A stretch of 64,000 nucleotides of DNA, taken from the NCBI RefSeq assembly GCF_016862375.1, contig NZ_BOMV01000061.1:62001-126000 (forward strand), in the 5' to 3' direction. A model generated the notes under the pieces. That model did not search any database, had not been told where the DNA came from, and saw nothing but the letters and a program-made list of their open reading frames with translations. The position numbers and the translations under genes are program-made. This DNA is from Paractinoplanes rishiriensis. Lineage in GTDB: Bacteria > Actinomycetota > Actinomycetes > Mycobacteriales > Micromonosporaceae. This document shows positions 52,810 through 61,615 of the stretch, piece after piece. How positions within the stretch are numbered: the first letter of the stretch is position 1; the number at the start of each line of letters is the position of its first letter.

Positions 52810-53799
52810 ATGAAAGCAGCCGTCGTCCTCACCCCCGGCGAGATCGCCATCGAGGAGGTGCCGGACCCCGCGCCCGGCCCCGCCGAGGTGGTGGTCAAGC
52901 CGGCGGCGGTCGGCATCTGCGGCACCGATCTGCACATTATGGACGGTGAGTTCGCCCCGGCGTACCCGATCGTGCCGGGGCACGAACTGGCCGGCGAGAT
53001 CGTCGCGGTCGGTTCCGCGGTGGTCGGCTACGCGGTCGGCGATCAGGTCGCGGTCGACCCCTCGCTGTACTGCGGATACTGCTACTACTGCAAGCGGGCG
53101 CGGGGCAACCAGTGCGAGAACTGGGGCGCGATCGGGGTGACCGTCGCCGGTGCCGCGGCCGAATATGTGGCGGCGCCGATGGCCAACCTGTTCCGGTTGC
53201 CGGAGCACCTGCCGGCCCGGGATGCGGCGCTAATCGAGCCGCTGTCCTGCGCGGTGCGCGGCTTCGACGTGCTGCCCCGGCACCTGGCCTCGTCGTACCT
53301 GATCTACGGTTCCGGGACGATGGGCCTGATGATGCTGGAACTCGCCAAGCGGGCTGGTGCCGAGTCGGTGTCCATGGTGGACCTGAACCCGGAGCGGCTG
53401 GCCACCGCGGTCCGGCTCGGCTGCTCCGCAGCCGTTGCATCGGCCGGGGAGCTGGTCGCGCCGCGGGGGTTCGATGTGGTCATTGACTGTACGGGCGCAG
53501 AAGCCGCGATCCGGGACGGGTTGTCCCGGGTCGGACGTGGCGGGACATTCCTCCAGTTCGGTGTGGCCGGGTACGACGCGCGGGTGGCGATCGAGCCGTA
53601 CGAGATCTACCGCCGCGAGATCACCATCACCGGGTCGATGGCGGTGCTGCACAGCTTCGAGCGGGCCGGCGAACTGATGGCGGCCGGCGTGCTCGATCCA
53701 TCGATCTTCGTCTCTCACCGCCGCCCGCTGACCTCGTACGCCGCCGCCCTGGACCAGTTCCGCCAAGGCGTGGGTCGGAAAATCCTCATCGAACCCTGA
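52810..53799 (+). CDS. Zinc-dependent alcohol/polyol dehydrogenase
   Basis: The 329-residue protein is a complete zinc MDR dehydrogenase. Catalytic zinc ligands are Cys37 (GICGTDLH), His58 and Glu59 (GHE). Four cysteines at 88, 91, 94 and 102 hold structural zinc. The NAD site is YGSGTMGLM. Its position after the polyol-binding pseudogene suggests it once oxidised the imported sugar alcohol, in the manner of sorbitol or threonine-type dehydrogenases. ATG 52810 was chosen by alignment of the first beta strand. Confidence 0.9.
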   Translation: MKAAVVLTPGEIAIEEVPDPAPGPAEVVVKPAAVGICGTDLHIMDGEFAPAYPIVPGHELAGEIVAVGSAVVGYAVGDQVAVDPSLYCGYCYYCKRARGNQCENWGAIGVTVAGAAAEYVAAPMANLFRLPEHLPARDAALIEPLSCAVRGFDVLPRHLASSYLIYGSGTMGLMMLELAKRAGAESVSMVDLNPERLATAVRLGCSAAVASAGELVAPRGFDVVIDCTGAEAAIRDGLSRVGRGGTFLQFGVAGYDARVAIEPYEIYRREITITGSMAVLHSFERAGELMAAGVLDPSIFVSHRRPLTSYAAALDQFRQGVGRKILIEP

Positions 53800-53893
53800 G
53801 GTCAACGGTGGTATGTGCCAATCCGCTGACCGAAAGTGAGTGAACCGATACGGGTAGTTGGCAGATCGGTGGCCGATCAGGCTCAATTGATCC

Positions 53894-55411
53894 GTGGGTA
53901 CGGATGATGAACCGTCGCAGACCCTCGCCCCCGGCCGTATCGGCGCGGCCGCCGTCACCTTCTTCGCGATCGCCGCGACCGCCCCCATCGCCGTACTGGT
54001 CTTCGTGGTGCCCGCCGCGTACGCCCGTGGCGGCGGGCCCCTGGTTCCGCTCAGCATCGTGGCCGTCGGCGCCGTCCTGGTGCTGTTCGCCGCCGCGTAC
54101 GCGGCCATGGCCCACCGGGCGCCCTACGCCGGCGCCATGTACGCGTACGTCTCCCGGGGTCTCGGCCGGCCCGGCGGATTAGCCGCCGGTTGGCTCGCCC
54201 TGCTCTCCTACCAGGCCCTGCAACTCGGCCTGTACGGCGTCGCCGGCCTGGCCGCGGCGCCGCTGCTGCGCAACTGGTTCCAGATCGACGCGCAGTGGTG
54301 GATGGTGGCCTGGGCCTGCTGGCTGCTCGTCGCGCTGTGCGGCCTCCTGTCCGTCGAGGTGGCCAGCGGCCTGTTCGCCCTGCTGGTGATCGTCGAGGTG
54401 GCGGTGATCGCCGGTTTCGCCGCGGCCAACGTGATCCAGCCGGCCGGCGGCGACTTCACCGCCGACACGATCATCCCCGGCCCGGTCGACCGCCCGGCGC
54501 TGGGTCTGCTTCTCGCGGTCGCCGCGCTCGCCTTCGTCGGCTTCGAGACCACCGGCACGTACGCGGAAGAGGTCATGCGCCCCCGCCGCGAGGCCGGCCA
54601 CGCCACCTACGCGGCCGTGCTGATCCTCACCGTGCTGCTCGCGTTCGCCGCCTGGTCGGTGAGCGCCGGCGCGGGCAGCGGCCAGGTGTCCCGGCTGGCC
54701 CGGGCCCGCGGTTCGGAACTCGTCTTCGACCTGGCCGGCGCCCGCCTCGCGCCGTGGGCCGTCACGCTCGGCCGGGTGCTGCTGCTGGTCGGCCTGTTCG
54801 CCGCGATGCTGGCGCTGCACAACGCGATGTCCCGCTACCTGTTCGCGCTCGGCCGCGAGCGGGTGCTGCCGGCCGCGCTGTCCCGCACCTCGGTCCGGTC
54901 CGGGTCGCCGCAGGTGGCCTCGCTGACCCAGTCGCTGGTCGCCGGCCTGATCCTGACCGGCGCCTACCTGGCCGGCGTCACCGCGCCGACAATCCTGGCC
55001 AGCCGCCTGAGCGTGGTCGGTGGCGTCGGCATCCTGCTGATTCTGCTGGCCACCGGTCTGTCCGCGCTGCTGCACCTCAACCGGGTGCCGAACGGCGAGG
55101 GCACCTGGGGTCGCTTCCTGGCCCCGATCCTGTCCACTGTGGCCATCGGAACCCTGTGTTACCTGGCATTATGGAACCTGCCCGGCCTGCTGGGCGTTCC
55201 ACCCGAATCGTCGCTCGTGTGGCTGGTGCCGCCGGCACTGGCCGTCCTCGGCGGCACGCTCCACGGCGCCGCGCTGCGCGGCACACGCCCCGTGATCTAC
55301 GCGGGTATCGGCCAGGGCGGTGTGCCCGTCGTCGTGACTCCCCAAGCGGCGCCGGACATCCCCAGCCAGCGCACACCCGGCGCACATCGCCCCGAGCGAG
55401 TGAAGAGGTGA
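53894..55411 (+). CDS. APC-family amino acid permease
   Basis: The 505-residue protein has about twelve helices and the APC motifs (GRIGAAAVTFFAIAATAPI in helix 1, FVGFETTGTYAEE in helix 6). It carries amino acids or amines in exchange or with protons. The start is GTG 53894. The dyad GATCGG-TGG-CCGATC at 53864-53878 lies just upstream and may be an operator. The substrate cannot be read from the sequence. Confidence 0.88.
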   Translation: MGTDDEPSQTLAPGRIGAAAVTFFAIAATAPIAVLVFVVPAAYARGGGPLVPLSIVAVGAVLVLFAAAYAAMAHRAPYAGAMYAYVSRGLGRPGGLAAGWLALLSYQALQLGLYGVAGLAAAPLLRNWFQIDAQWWMVAWACWLLVALCGLLSVEVASGLFALLVIVEVAVIAGFAAANVIQPAGGDFTADTIIPGPVDRPALGLLLAVAALAFVGFETTGTYAEEVMRPRREAGHATYAAVLILTVLLAFAAWSVSAGAGSGQVSRLARARGSELVFDLAGARLAPWAVTLGRVLLLVGLFAAMLALHNAMSRYLFALGRERVLPAALSRTSVRSGSPQVASLTQSLVAGLILTGAYLAGVTAPTILASRLSVVGGVGILLILLATGLSALLHLNRVPNGEGTWGRFLAPILSTVAIGTLCYLALWNLPGLLGVPPESSLVWLVPPALAVLGGTLHGAALRGTRPVIYAGIGQGGVPVVVTPQAAPDIPSQRTPGAHRPERVKR

Positions 55412-55416
55412 ACGCC

Positions 55417-55869
55417 ATGTCGATATATCCCCTGACATATCCCGGCTGGTCGTGGACGGGACTTCTGAGCGGCGCGCTGCGAAAGCAGCGCGCCGCTTCT
55501 GTTTTGGAGGCCACCCGCGTCCTGGCGCTGGGCATGGACACCGCAACCGGCCGGTTCCGCCCGAACGAGGCCGAGACCGCGGTGCGTATCGAGGTCACCC
55601 TGGGCGTCCGTCTCACCCGAGCCCCGCGCTGGTCCCGAGCCGACTGGTTCGACGAGCGCGGCATCTCCTACGACGCGGTGGGCCCGTTCGCGGCCGGCCG
55701 TTTCGACCAGCAGTGGCGCCGCTTCTCCGAACAGATCGTGCTGCACCTCAACAAGGCGGAGTTGGTGCCGGTGGACGTCACCCTGTTCACCCCCGCCCAG
55801 GTGGAGGTGGTGGCAACCTTCATCGCCGAACGCCGCCTGGCCCCCCGAGTCTTCATCCTGGGGCGATGA
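55417..55869 (+). CDS. Candidate CdiA-CT-like nuclease domain toxin
   Basis: The product is about 150 residues with no signal peptide and no delivery domain. The second half reads like the C-terminal nuclease domains of polymorphic toxins: RFRPNEAETAVRIE, then DWFDERGISYDAVGPF, then QWRRFSEQIVLHLNKAELVPVDVT and a final LAPRVFILGR. I recall this pattern from CdiA-CT-type tRNase domains, but cannot confirm it here. The downstream gene overlaps by 4 nt and would be its immunity protein. The first 35 residues are less typical. Confidence 0.5.
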   Translation: MSIYPLTYPGWSWTGLLSGALRKQRAASVLEATRVLALGMDTATGRFRPNEAETAVRIEVTLGVRLTRAPRWSRADWFDERGISYDAVGPFAAGRFDQQWRRFSEQIVLHLNKAELVPVDVTLFTPAQVEVVATFIAERRLAPRVFILGR

Positions 55870-56159
55870 TGGCCGCCCTGATCATGGTCCGCGAGGGCCG
55901 CGACTGGCAGACGTCCGGCGCCCTCTTCGACTGGACCCTGGAATACCTGATCCCGCGAGTCGCCGACGAAAAGACGGCGGAGTTGCTGCGCACGGTGGTC
56001 GAGGAAAATCTCGGCAACCTGTGGATCCCCGACCTGCCGGGGGAGGCGCAGGAGGAGATCTACGCGGTGATCCGAACGGGCCTGCTGGCGACGGCCGGCC
56101 AGGAGCTGCCACGAGCTGCGCTCGACCAGCTGAGAGAACTGGTGGCGCTCACCTACTAA
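55866..56159 (+). CDS. Candidate immunity protein
   Basis: The 97-residue acidic protein starts at ATG 55866, overlapping the previous stop (ATGA). It is predicted to be helical, with no export signal. The pairing with the upstream nuclease-like gene and the acidic character fit a toxin-immunity pair. I do not recognise the family. Its stop overlaps the end of the DUF4240 gene on the other strand. Confidence 0.5.
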   Translation: MMAALIMVREGRDWQTSGALFDWTLEYLIPRVADEKTAELLRTVVEENLGNLWIPDLPGEAQEEIYAVIRTGLLATAGQELPRAALDQLRELVALTY

Positions 56160-57049
56160 CCGAAGAACTCCTGGATCTGGGCCAGGGTCAGGTAGCCCTG
56201 CGCCTCCAGGTCCTGTGGGGCCGAGGGCAGCGCCTTGGTGGTCACCGGGACCTCGGGGACGTCGGAGGGCAGCGCCGGGACCGGTGGGGTCGGTGGCAGC
56301 GCCGGCAGCGACATCGCCTGGCCGATCACCTCGAACATGGCGCGGACCTCGGCCACCGCTCGGGTGGGCAGGTCGGCGTCGGGGCCGGTGGGCAGGGCGC
56401 AGGTGAAGTTGGCCTTGAGGCGGTCGTCGAAGCGGCGGATGTCGGCGCTCGGGCGCAGGTGGTCGAGTTTGCCCTCGGCCACTATGCCCAGTTCGCACGC
56501 GGACAGGCCGGACTGGCGCCACCAGGCTCGCCAGGCCGGGTCGGCGTCCAGGGTGAGGGCCACGTGGCGCAGGACGATCATGTAGTCGCGCGGGGCGCGG
56601 CCGTCGCCGGTGGTGGTGCCCATGTGCGGGCGCAGCCAGGAGTCGCCCCAGGCCGCCACGTTGGAGCCGGTGCGGGTGCTCACCGCGGGCTGGTGCTGCC
56701 AGGCGTTGCGGGTGGAGGTGCGGTAGGCGCGTTCGGCCAGCGGCAGCAGCTGGGTGCCGGGGCGGCCGGCGAACGAGGCCAGCGTGGCCGGTGCGCTCAG
56801 GACCTGGCGGTACGCGCTGGCGCCGGCGGCGACGGCGGCGCAGCGTACGCCCAGAAACGACGTGCCGGAGGTGGCGACGGCCCGGTAGTGCGCGGGGGTG
56901 TCCAGCGCGTGCAGCGCGCGGGCCAGGTGGTCGGCGAAGTCGCGGATGTCGGCGGCGCTGTGGTCGGAGAGCTCGTCGGCCAGCCGGTCGAAGTCTGCCG
57001 GGTCGTGGCCGATCCGGTCGACCAGGTCCCAGAAGGTCTGCTCGTCCAT
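56156..57049 (-). CDS. DUF4240-domain protein
   Basis: The 297-residue protein starts with the DUF4240 pattern (MDEQTFWDLVDRIG ... DFDRLADELSDHSAADIRDFADHLARALHALDTP). Its biochemical role is not known. The middle part has conserved Trp residues. The tail is Pro-rich (ALPPTPPVPALPSDVPEVPV), followed by a short helix ending QIQEFFG. ATG 57049 was chosen at the start of the domain. Such proteins are frequent in actinobacteria, often beside toxin-immunity genes. Confidence 0.75.
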   Translation of the reverse strand: MDEQTFWDLVDRIGHDPADFDRLADELSDHSAADIRDFADHLARALHALDTPAHYRAVATSGTSFLGVRCAAVAAGASAYRQVLSAPATLASFAGRPGTQLLPLAERAYRTSTRNAWQHQPAVSTRTGSNVAAWGDSWLRPHMGTTTGDGRAPRDYMIVLRHVALTLDADPAWRAWWRQSGLSACELGIVAEGKLDHLRPSADIRRFDDRLKANFTCALPTGPDADLPTRAVAEVRAMFEVIGQAMSLPALPPTPPVPALPSDVPEVPVTTKALPSAPQDLEAQGYLTLAQIQEFFG

Positions 57050-57132
57050 CTCCGCATGCTGACATAACTGCCATATCGCAAGGAGCAACGTGGCGCGGCG
57101 CGTCCGGGGGAACGCGTCGCTCCGAAATCCGC

Positions 57133-57744
57133 TCAGGTGGTGGGGGTCAGCTGGGCGGCGGCCAGCAGGCCGGCCGCCGCCTCGCGGGCCAGCAGGGCCG
57201 TGCCGGGGCGGTGGTCCATCCGGGCGCCGATCGAGGCGCCGTCGTAGAGCAGCATGAACTGGTCGGCCAGCAGGGCCGGGTCTCCGACGCCGGCGGCGGC
57301 CGCCAACTCGGTGAACACGCCCCGGGTCCAGGCGCGGTTGGCGTTGGCCATCTGCTCGACGGCGCCGCCGGGGGTCACCGACTCGGCGCTCGCGTTGTGG
57401 AAGGCGCAGCCGCGGAAGCCGGGCGCCGTGGTCAGCTCGCTCAGCACGTCGAAGACGCCGAGCAGGCGGTCCCGCGGGTTGTCGTAGCGCTCCAGGCCGG
57501 CCAGTAGCCGCTCGCGCCGGGCCCGGTGCCGGTTCTCCAGGTACGCGCGTACCAGCTCCTCCTTGCTGCCGAACGCGCTGTACAGCGACGCCTTCGCGAC
57601 GCCGGCCCGCTCGATGATGCGGTCGATGCCGACCGTGTGGACGCCCTCGGTGTAGAACAGCTCGTCGGCGGCGGCCAGCAGACGGGCGCGCGCGGACGGC
57701 TTCCGCGGGGATGACCGCGGGGATGGAACAGGTGAAATAGCCAT
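57133..57744 (-). CDS. TetR-family transcriptional regulator
   Basis: The 203-residue protein has the TetR helix-turn-helix (ARLLAAADELFYTEGVHTVGIDRIIERAGVAKASLYSAFGSKEELV) and a helical ligand domain with Cys in GFRGCAFHNA. That domain matches the branch which controls oxidoreductases and exporters. It faces the hydrolase gene across a gap with a perfect palindrome at 57781-57792. Confidence 0.9.
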   Translation of the reverse strand: MAISPVPSPRSSPRKPSARARLLAAADELFYTEGVHTVGIDRIIERAGVAKASLYSAFGSKEELVRAYLENRHRARRERLLAGLERYDNPRDRLLGVFDVLSELTTAPGFRGCAFHNASAESVTPGGAVEQMANANRAWTRGVFTELAAAAGVGDPALLADQFMLLYDGASIGARMDHRPGTALLAREAAAGLLAAAQLTPTT

Positions 57745-57780
57745 AAACGCGACACTAGGCAGAGCGGGCGGAAACGGCGG

Positions 57781-57792
57781 CAGACCGGTCTG
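57781..57792. promoter_or_regulatory. Perfect palindrome, likely TetR operator
   Basis: CAGACCGGTCTG is a perfect 12-bp palindrome 37 bp before the TetR start and about 97 bp before the hydrolase start. AGACCGGTCT is a common core of TetR-family operators. It would allow self-repression. Confidence 0.65.
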
Positions 57793-57888
57793 TTTATCAC
57801 CTCGTGAGGGACGCCCCGGCGTGGGCGGCGGAGCTGAGGCGGCCGAGCATCAGAGCATAAGGGGGCGAATCGGACACAAGGGGTAGGC

Positions 57889-59478
57889 ATGAAGAGACTT
57901 CTGGCGACGGCCGTCACCGTTGCCCTGGCGGTGACCGGGTCCGTGGTGAGTGGGGCCACGGCGACCGGTGCCCGGGCGGATGGGCGCGCGGCGAAGCCCG
58001 GCTACCCGCCGCTGACCTGGGGCACGTGCGCCGACACGAACCTGCAGACGCGCAAGGCAGAGTGCGCTTTGCTGACCGTACCGCTGGACTATGACAAGCC
58101 CGGCTCGGCGACGATTCAGATCGCCGTCTCACGGATCAAGCACACCGTGCCGGAGGACAAGTACCAGGGCGTCATGCTGGTCAACCCGGGCGGGCCGGGC
58201 GGGAAGGGCCTCGGTCTTGCCTCGCTGGGTGCGCATGTCCCGAGGAGCGCGGGTGCGGCGTACGACTGGATTGGTTTTGATCCTCGCGGCGTGGGTGCGA
58301 GCAAGCCGGCACTGAGCTGCGACCACGACTACGCCGGATACCGCCGGCCGGAGTACGTGCCGACCACCGCCGCGATCGAGAAGACCTGGCTCCAGCGTGC
58401 CGAGGGGTACGCGAAGGCGTGCGCCCGGTCCGGCGGCGCGCTGCTCCACCACCTCAAGACCCTGGACACCGTCCGGGACATGGACAGCCTGCGGATGGCG
58501 CTGGGTGCCCTGAAGATCAACTTCTACGGGTTCTCGTACGGCAGCTACCTCGGGCAGGTCTACGCCACCCGGTACCCGTCCCGGGTCGGCAGGATGGTCC
58601 TGGACGGTGTCGTCAACCCGGCCCGGGTCTGGTACGACTCGAACCTCGATCAGGACCTAGCCTTCGATCACAACATGCAGGTCTATTTCGCCTGGCTGGC
58701 CAAGTACGACAAGGTCTACCGGCTGGGAAGGACCGGCAAGGTCGTCGCCAAGCGGTTCTATGCCGAGAAGGCCAAGCTGGCCACCGCGCCGGCCGCCGGG
58801 GTGATCGGGCCGTCCGAGCTCACCGACATCTTCCTGCAGGCCGGCTACTACGTGTTCGGCTGGGAGGACATCGCGCAGGCGTTCAACGCCTGGGTGCACA
58901 AGCGGGACCCGCAGCCGCTCAAGAAGCTCTACGACAAGGACAACCCGCAGACCAAGGACGCCGACAACGGCTACGCGGTCTATCTCGGCGTGCAGTGCAC
59001 CGACGTGCAGTGGCCGCTGAGCTGGACCAAGTGGACCGCGGACAACTGGGAGATGCATCGCCGGGCGCCGTTCGAGACCTGGGCCAACGCCTGGTACAAC
59101 GCGCCCTGCCGGACCTGGCCCGCCAAGGCCGGCATCCCGGTCACCGTCTCCGGCGAGACCGTGCCGCCGATCCTGCTGATCAGCGAGACGCTGGACGCGG
59201 CCACCCCGTTCACCGGCGCGCTCGAGACGCGCAAGCGGTTCCCGAAAGCCGTCCTGGTCGAGGGCGTCGGCGGCACCACCCACTCGGGCTCGTTGTTCGG
59301 CGGCGAGTGCGTCGACAACGTGGTGGCGGACTACCTGGCCACCGGTGTCCTGCCCAAGCGGCGGTCCGGCGAGCGGTCCGACAAGCACTGCCCGCCGGTC
59401 GCGCAGCCGGACCCGACGAACGGCGACAAGCCCGCCGGCAAGCGGCTCGAGCTGCGGCGGCTGATCGACGGCCGGTAG
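57889..59478 (+). CDS. Secreted alpha/beta hydrolase (tripeptidyl aminopeptidase type)
   Basis: The 529-residue protein has a signal peptide ending near SGATATGA, then an alpha/beta hydrolase domain with nucleophile Ser in FYGFSYGSYLG, oxyanion segment NPGGPGGKG, Asp in LISETLDAATPF and His in GTTHSGS. This is the plan of Streptomyces SlpD/SlpE and tripeptidyl aminopeptidases, which act on short peptides outside the cell. A strong hairpin follows the stop. The upstream TetR may control it. Confidence 0.9.
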   Translation: MKRLLATAVTVALAVTGSVVSGATATGARADGRAAKPGYPPLTWGTCADTNLQTRKAECALLTVPLDYDKPGSATIQIAVSRIKHTVPEDKYQGVMLVNPGGPGGKGLGLASLGAHVPRSAGAAYDWIGFDPRGVGASKPALSCDHDYAGYRRPEYVPTTAAIEKTWLQRAEGYAKACARSGGALLHHLKTLDTVRDMDSLRMALGALKINFYGFSYGSYLGQVYATRYPSRVGRMVLDGVVNPARVWYDSNLDQDLAFDHNMQVYFAWLAKYDKVYRLGRTGKVVAKRFYAEKAKLATAPAAGVIGPSELTDIFLQAGYYVFGWEDIAQAFNAWVHKRDPQPLKKLYDKDNPQTKDADNGYAVYLGVQCTDVQWPLSWTKWTADNWEMHRRAPFETWANAWYNAPCRTWPAKAGIPVTVSGETVPPILLISETLDAATPFTGALETRKRFPKAVLVEGVGGTTHSGSLFGGECVDNVVADYLATGVLPKRRSGERSDKHCPPVAQPDPTNGDKPAGKRLELRRLIDGR

Positions 59479-59483
59479 TGCCT

Positions 59484-59529
59484 CCGGCCGCCCGGGCGGG
59501 TGACACGCACCACCAACCCGGGCGGCCGG
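59484..59529 (+). terminator. Strong hairpin after the hydrolase gene
   Basis: CCGGCCGCCCGGG (59484-59496) pairs perfectly with CCCGGGCGGCCGG (59517-59529) over a 20-nt loop. It starts 6 bp after the stop codon and would isolate the hydrolase from the riboswitch promoter downstream. Confidence 0.75.
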
Positions 59530-59558
59530 CCCGCCGCGCTGGATATGCTCGACCATGC

Positions 59559-59741
59559 GAAGGGGAGTAGCTCCCAACGTCGCGGTCGACATACTGACCC
59601 CGGTTTCCGGCTGACGCTGGTCTCCGGGTTCCGGCCGCGCGGCCTCTGCGGAGGCGAGCGAGACCTTCGACTTGGCTGTTTGACGACGGCCGGGTCGAGG
59701 TCGCCCCGAGCAGCTTCCTCCCGGTCCTGATACACCGGGAG
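59559..59741 (+). promoter_or_regulatory. yybP-ykoY-type manganese riboswitch with RBS-masking hairpin
   Basis: The leader starts with the conserved GGGGAGTAGC (59562-59571) and has GCGAGCGAGACC at 59656-59667, the hallmark segments of the yybP-ykoY aptamer that senses Mn2+. A TATGCT box lies at 59543-59548. At the 3' end, CTCCCGGT (59718-59725) pairs with ACCGGGAG (59734-59741). The last arm holds the GGGAG ribosome binding site of the transporter gene, so Mn2+ binding would act on translation. Confidence 0.7.
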
Positions 59742-59746
59742 TTCTC

Positions 59747-60334
59747 GTGGAAGGTTTTCTCGCCGCTACGGCGATCAGTTTCGCGGTCATCTTCGTGGCC
59801 GAACTGGGCGACAAATCCCAGCTCATGGCCATGACCTTCGCGACCCGCTTCAAACTGGTGCCGGTGCTCATCGGCATCACGGTGGCCACCGCGGTGGTGC
59901 ACGCCGTCTCGGTCGGCATCGGCTACGGCCTGGGCGCCACCCTGCCGACCGGGTGGATCTCGCTGATCGCCGGTCTCGCCTTCCTCGCGTTCGGCGCCTG
60001 GACCCTGCGCGGCGACGAGCTCACCGACGCCGAAAAAACCAAGGCCGAGCGCAGTACGGGATCCGCCGTGCTGGCCGTGGGCGGCGCGTTCTTCCTGGCC
60101 GAGCTCGGCGACAAGACGATGCTGGCCACGATCACGCTGGCCACCCAGCACGGCTGGTTCGGCACCTGGCTGGGTTCGACGGTCGGCATGGTGGCCGCCG
60201 ACGCGCTGGCCATCCTGGTGGGCCGGATGCTCGGCCGGCACCTGCCCGAAAAATTCATCAAGTACGGTGCGGCCGCACTCTTCGCTATCTTCGGCATTTG
60301 GTTGATCGTGGAAGCCGTCATCCAACTGCGATAG
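59747..60334 (+). CDS. TMEM165/GDT1-family (UPF0016) manganese exporter
   Basis: The 195-residue protein has six predicted helices and two copies of the E-x-G-D-[KR]-[ST] motif (AELGDKSQ at about 19-25, AELGDKTM at about 119-124), which defines the cation-exchanger family that includes bacterial manganese exporters. The GTG start lies 5 nt after a masked GGGAG site. The yybP-ykoY-like leader supports a role in manganese export. Confidence 0.92.
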   Translation: MEGFLAATAISFAVIFVAELGDKSQLMAMTFATRFKLVPVLIGITVATAVVHAVSVGIGYGLGATLPTGWISLIAGLAFLAFGAWTLRGDELTDAEKTKAERSTGSAVLAVGGAFFLAELGDKTMLATITLATQHGWFGTWLGSTVGMVAADALAILVGRMLGRHLPEKFIKYGAAALFAIFGIWLIVEAVIQLR

Positions 60335-60352
60335 GGGAGGGGGCCGCCGGAC

Positions 60353-61615
60353 ATGACCGTCCCTGCCACGGCGGTGGCCCTCGCCGCCACGCAGTACCAG
60401 CGCGGCGATCCCGCGGCCGCGGCCGGCCTGCTCGGGCCGGTCATCGCGGCCGAACCGGACAACGTACGGGCCCTGGTGTTGATGACCCACGCCCAGCTCG
60501 CGCTGAAGCGGCCCGAGCTGGCCCATCGGGCCGCGCGGCAGGCGGTCACCGCCGAGCCCGACTCGGCCGAGGCGCTGGGGGCGCTGAGCCGGGCGTTCAG
60601 CGGGCTGGACCGGCACGACGAGGCGGTCGAGACGGCCCAGCGGGCCGCGCGGCTGGAACCGGAGAACGCGTTCCGGCACAACCGGGTGGCCTGGGCGCTG
60701 CTCGGCGACGGCCGGCGCGGGGTCGAGGCCGAGCGTGCCGCCCGGGTCGCGGTCCGGCTCGACCCGCAGGAGGCGGACTTCCGGATCACGTACGCGATGG
60801 TGATGAAGCAGCTGGACCACGGTGCCCGGGCCCGGCAGGCGCTGCACGACGCGCTGGCGCTGGAACCGGACAACGCGGTGGCCCGGCACGAGCTGGCCAC
60901 GCTCGACGTGGTGCACCGCAACCCGTTCGCGCTCGGCCGGCTGGCCCGCGGCGCGAGCGGCCTGGCCGGCGCCCTGCGCGCCGACCCGCGGCAGCAGGCC
61001 AGCCGGGTGATGCTCGACGTGGCGCTGCGGCGGTTCCTGGTCTACACCACCCTGCTGCTGGCCGTGCTGGCGTACGTGGGCTGGCGGATGACCGAGATCT
61101 CGGTGAGCGGGGCGCGGCTGCTGGCCGGGGTGGCCGCGGCCGCACCGCTGGGCACCGCCGCCTACTTCGTGTGCCGGCTGGACCGCCCGCTGCGCGCGTA
61201 CCTGCGTGGCCTGCTAGCCGAGGGCCGGCAGCGGATCGCCGCGATCGGCGCCGCCGTCTGCCTGGTGTTGCTGATCGGTGCCACGGTCGCGCCGGCCGGC
61301 TGGCTGGGACGGCTGCTCGGCTGCGCCGCGCTCGGTGCCTTCGCGGTCCGGCTGATCTCGATCTCGGCGGCCCGCACGAAGGCGCGCACCGACCGGGTCG
61401 ACCTGGCGCTGTGGTGGGCGGTGATCCTCTGCATCGCGGCCGCGATCGTGCTGGAGGCCGGCGCCACCGAGACGCACTGGTATCTGTCGCTCGCTGCCCT
61501 GCTGCTGGTGGTTGTCGCCGTTGTGTGCCTGGTCGTCATCGTCCGGCGGCACCGCTCCCGGAGAGGTGGTTTCCGCGGAATCCGCTCCCGAAATGCCGTA
61601 TTCGGTCGAAGATGA
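60353..61615 (+). CDS. TPR protein with membrane domain
   Basis: The 420-residue protein has about six TPR repeats in the first 200 residues (LAATQYQRGDPAAAAGLLGPVI, AEPDSAEALGALSRAF, LEPENAFRHNRVAWALLGDG) and about six transmembrane helices in the second half, with a basic cytosolic end. It may be a scaffold that anchors a complex at the membrane. It follows the exporter by 18 bp and is followed by a second TPR gene with matching repeats, so the two are tandem paralogues. Confidence 0.8.
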   Translation: MTVPATAVALAATQYQRGDPAAAAGLLGPVIAAEPDNVRALVLMTHAQLALKRPELAHRAARQAVTAEPDSAEALGALSRAFSGLDRHDEAVETAQRAARLEPENAFRHNRVAWALLGDGRRGVEAERAARVAVRLDPQEADFRITYAMVMKQLDHGARARQALHDALALEPDNAVARHELATLDVVHRNPFALGRLARGASGLAGALRADPRQQASRVMLDVALRRFLVYTTLLLAVLAYVGWRMTEISVSGARLLAGVAAAAPLGTAAYFVCRLDRPLRAYLRGLLAEGRQRIAAIGAAVCLVLLIGATVAPAGWLGRLLGCAALGAFAVRLISISAARTKARTDRVDLALWWAVILCIAAAIVLEAGATETHWYLSLAALLLVVVAVVCLVVIVRRHRSRRGGFRGIRSRNAVFGRR

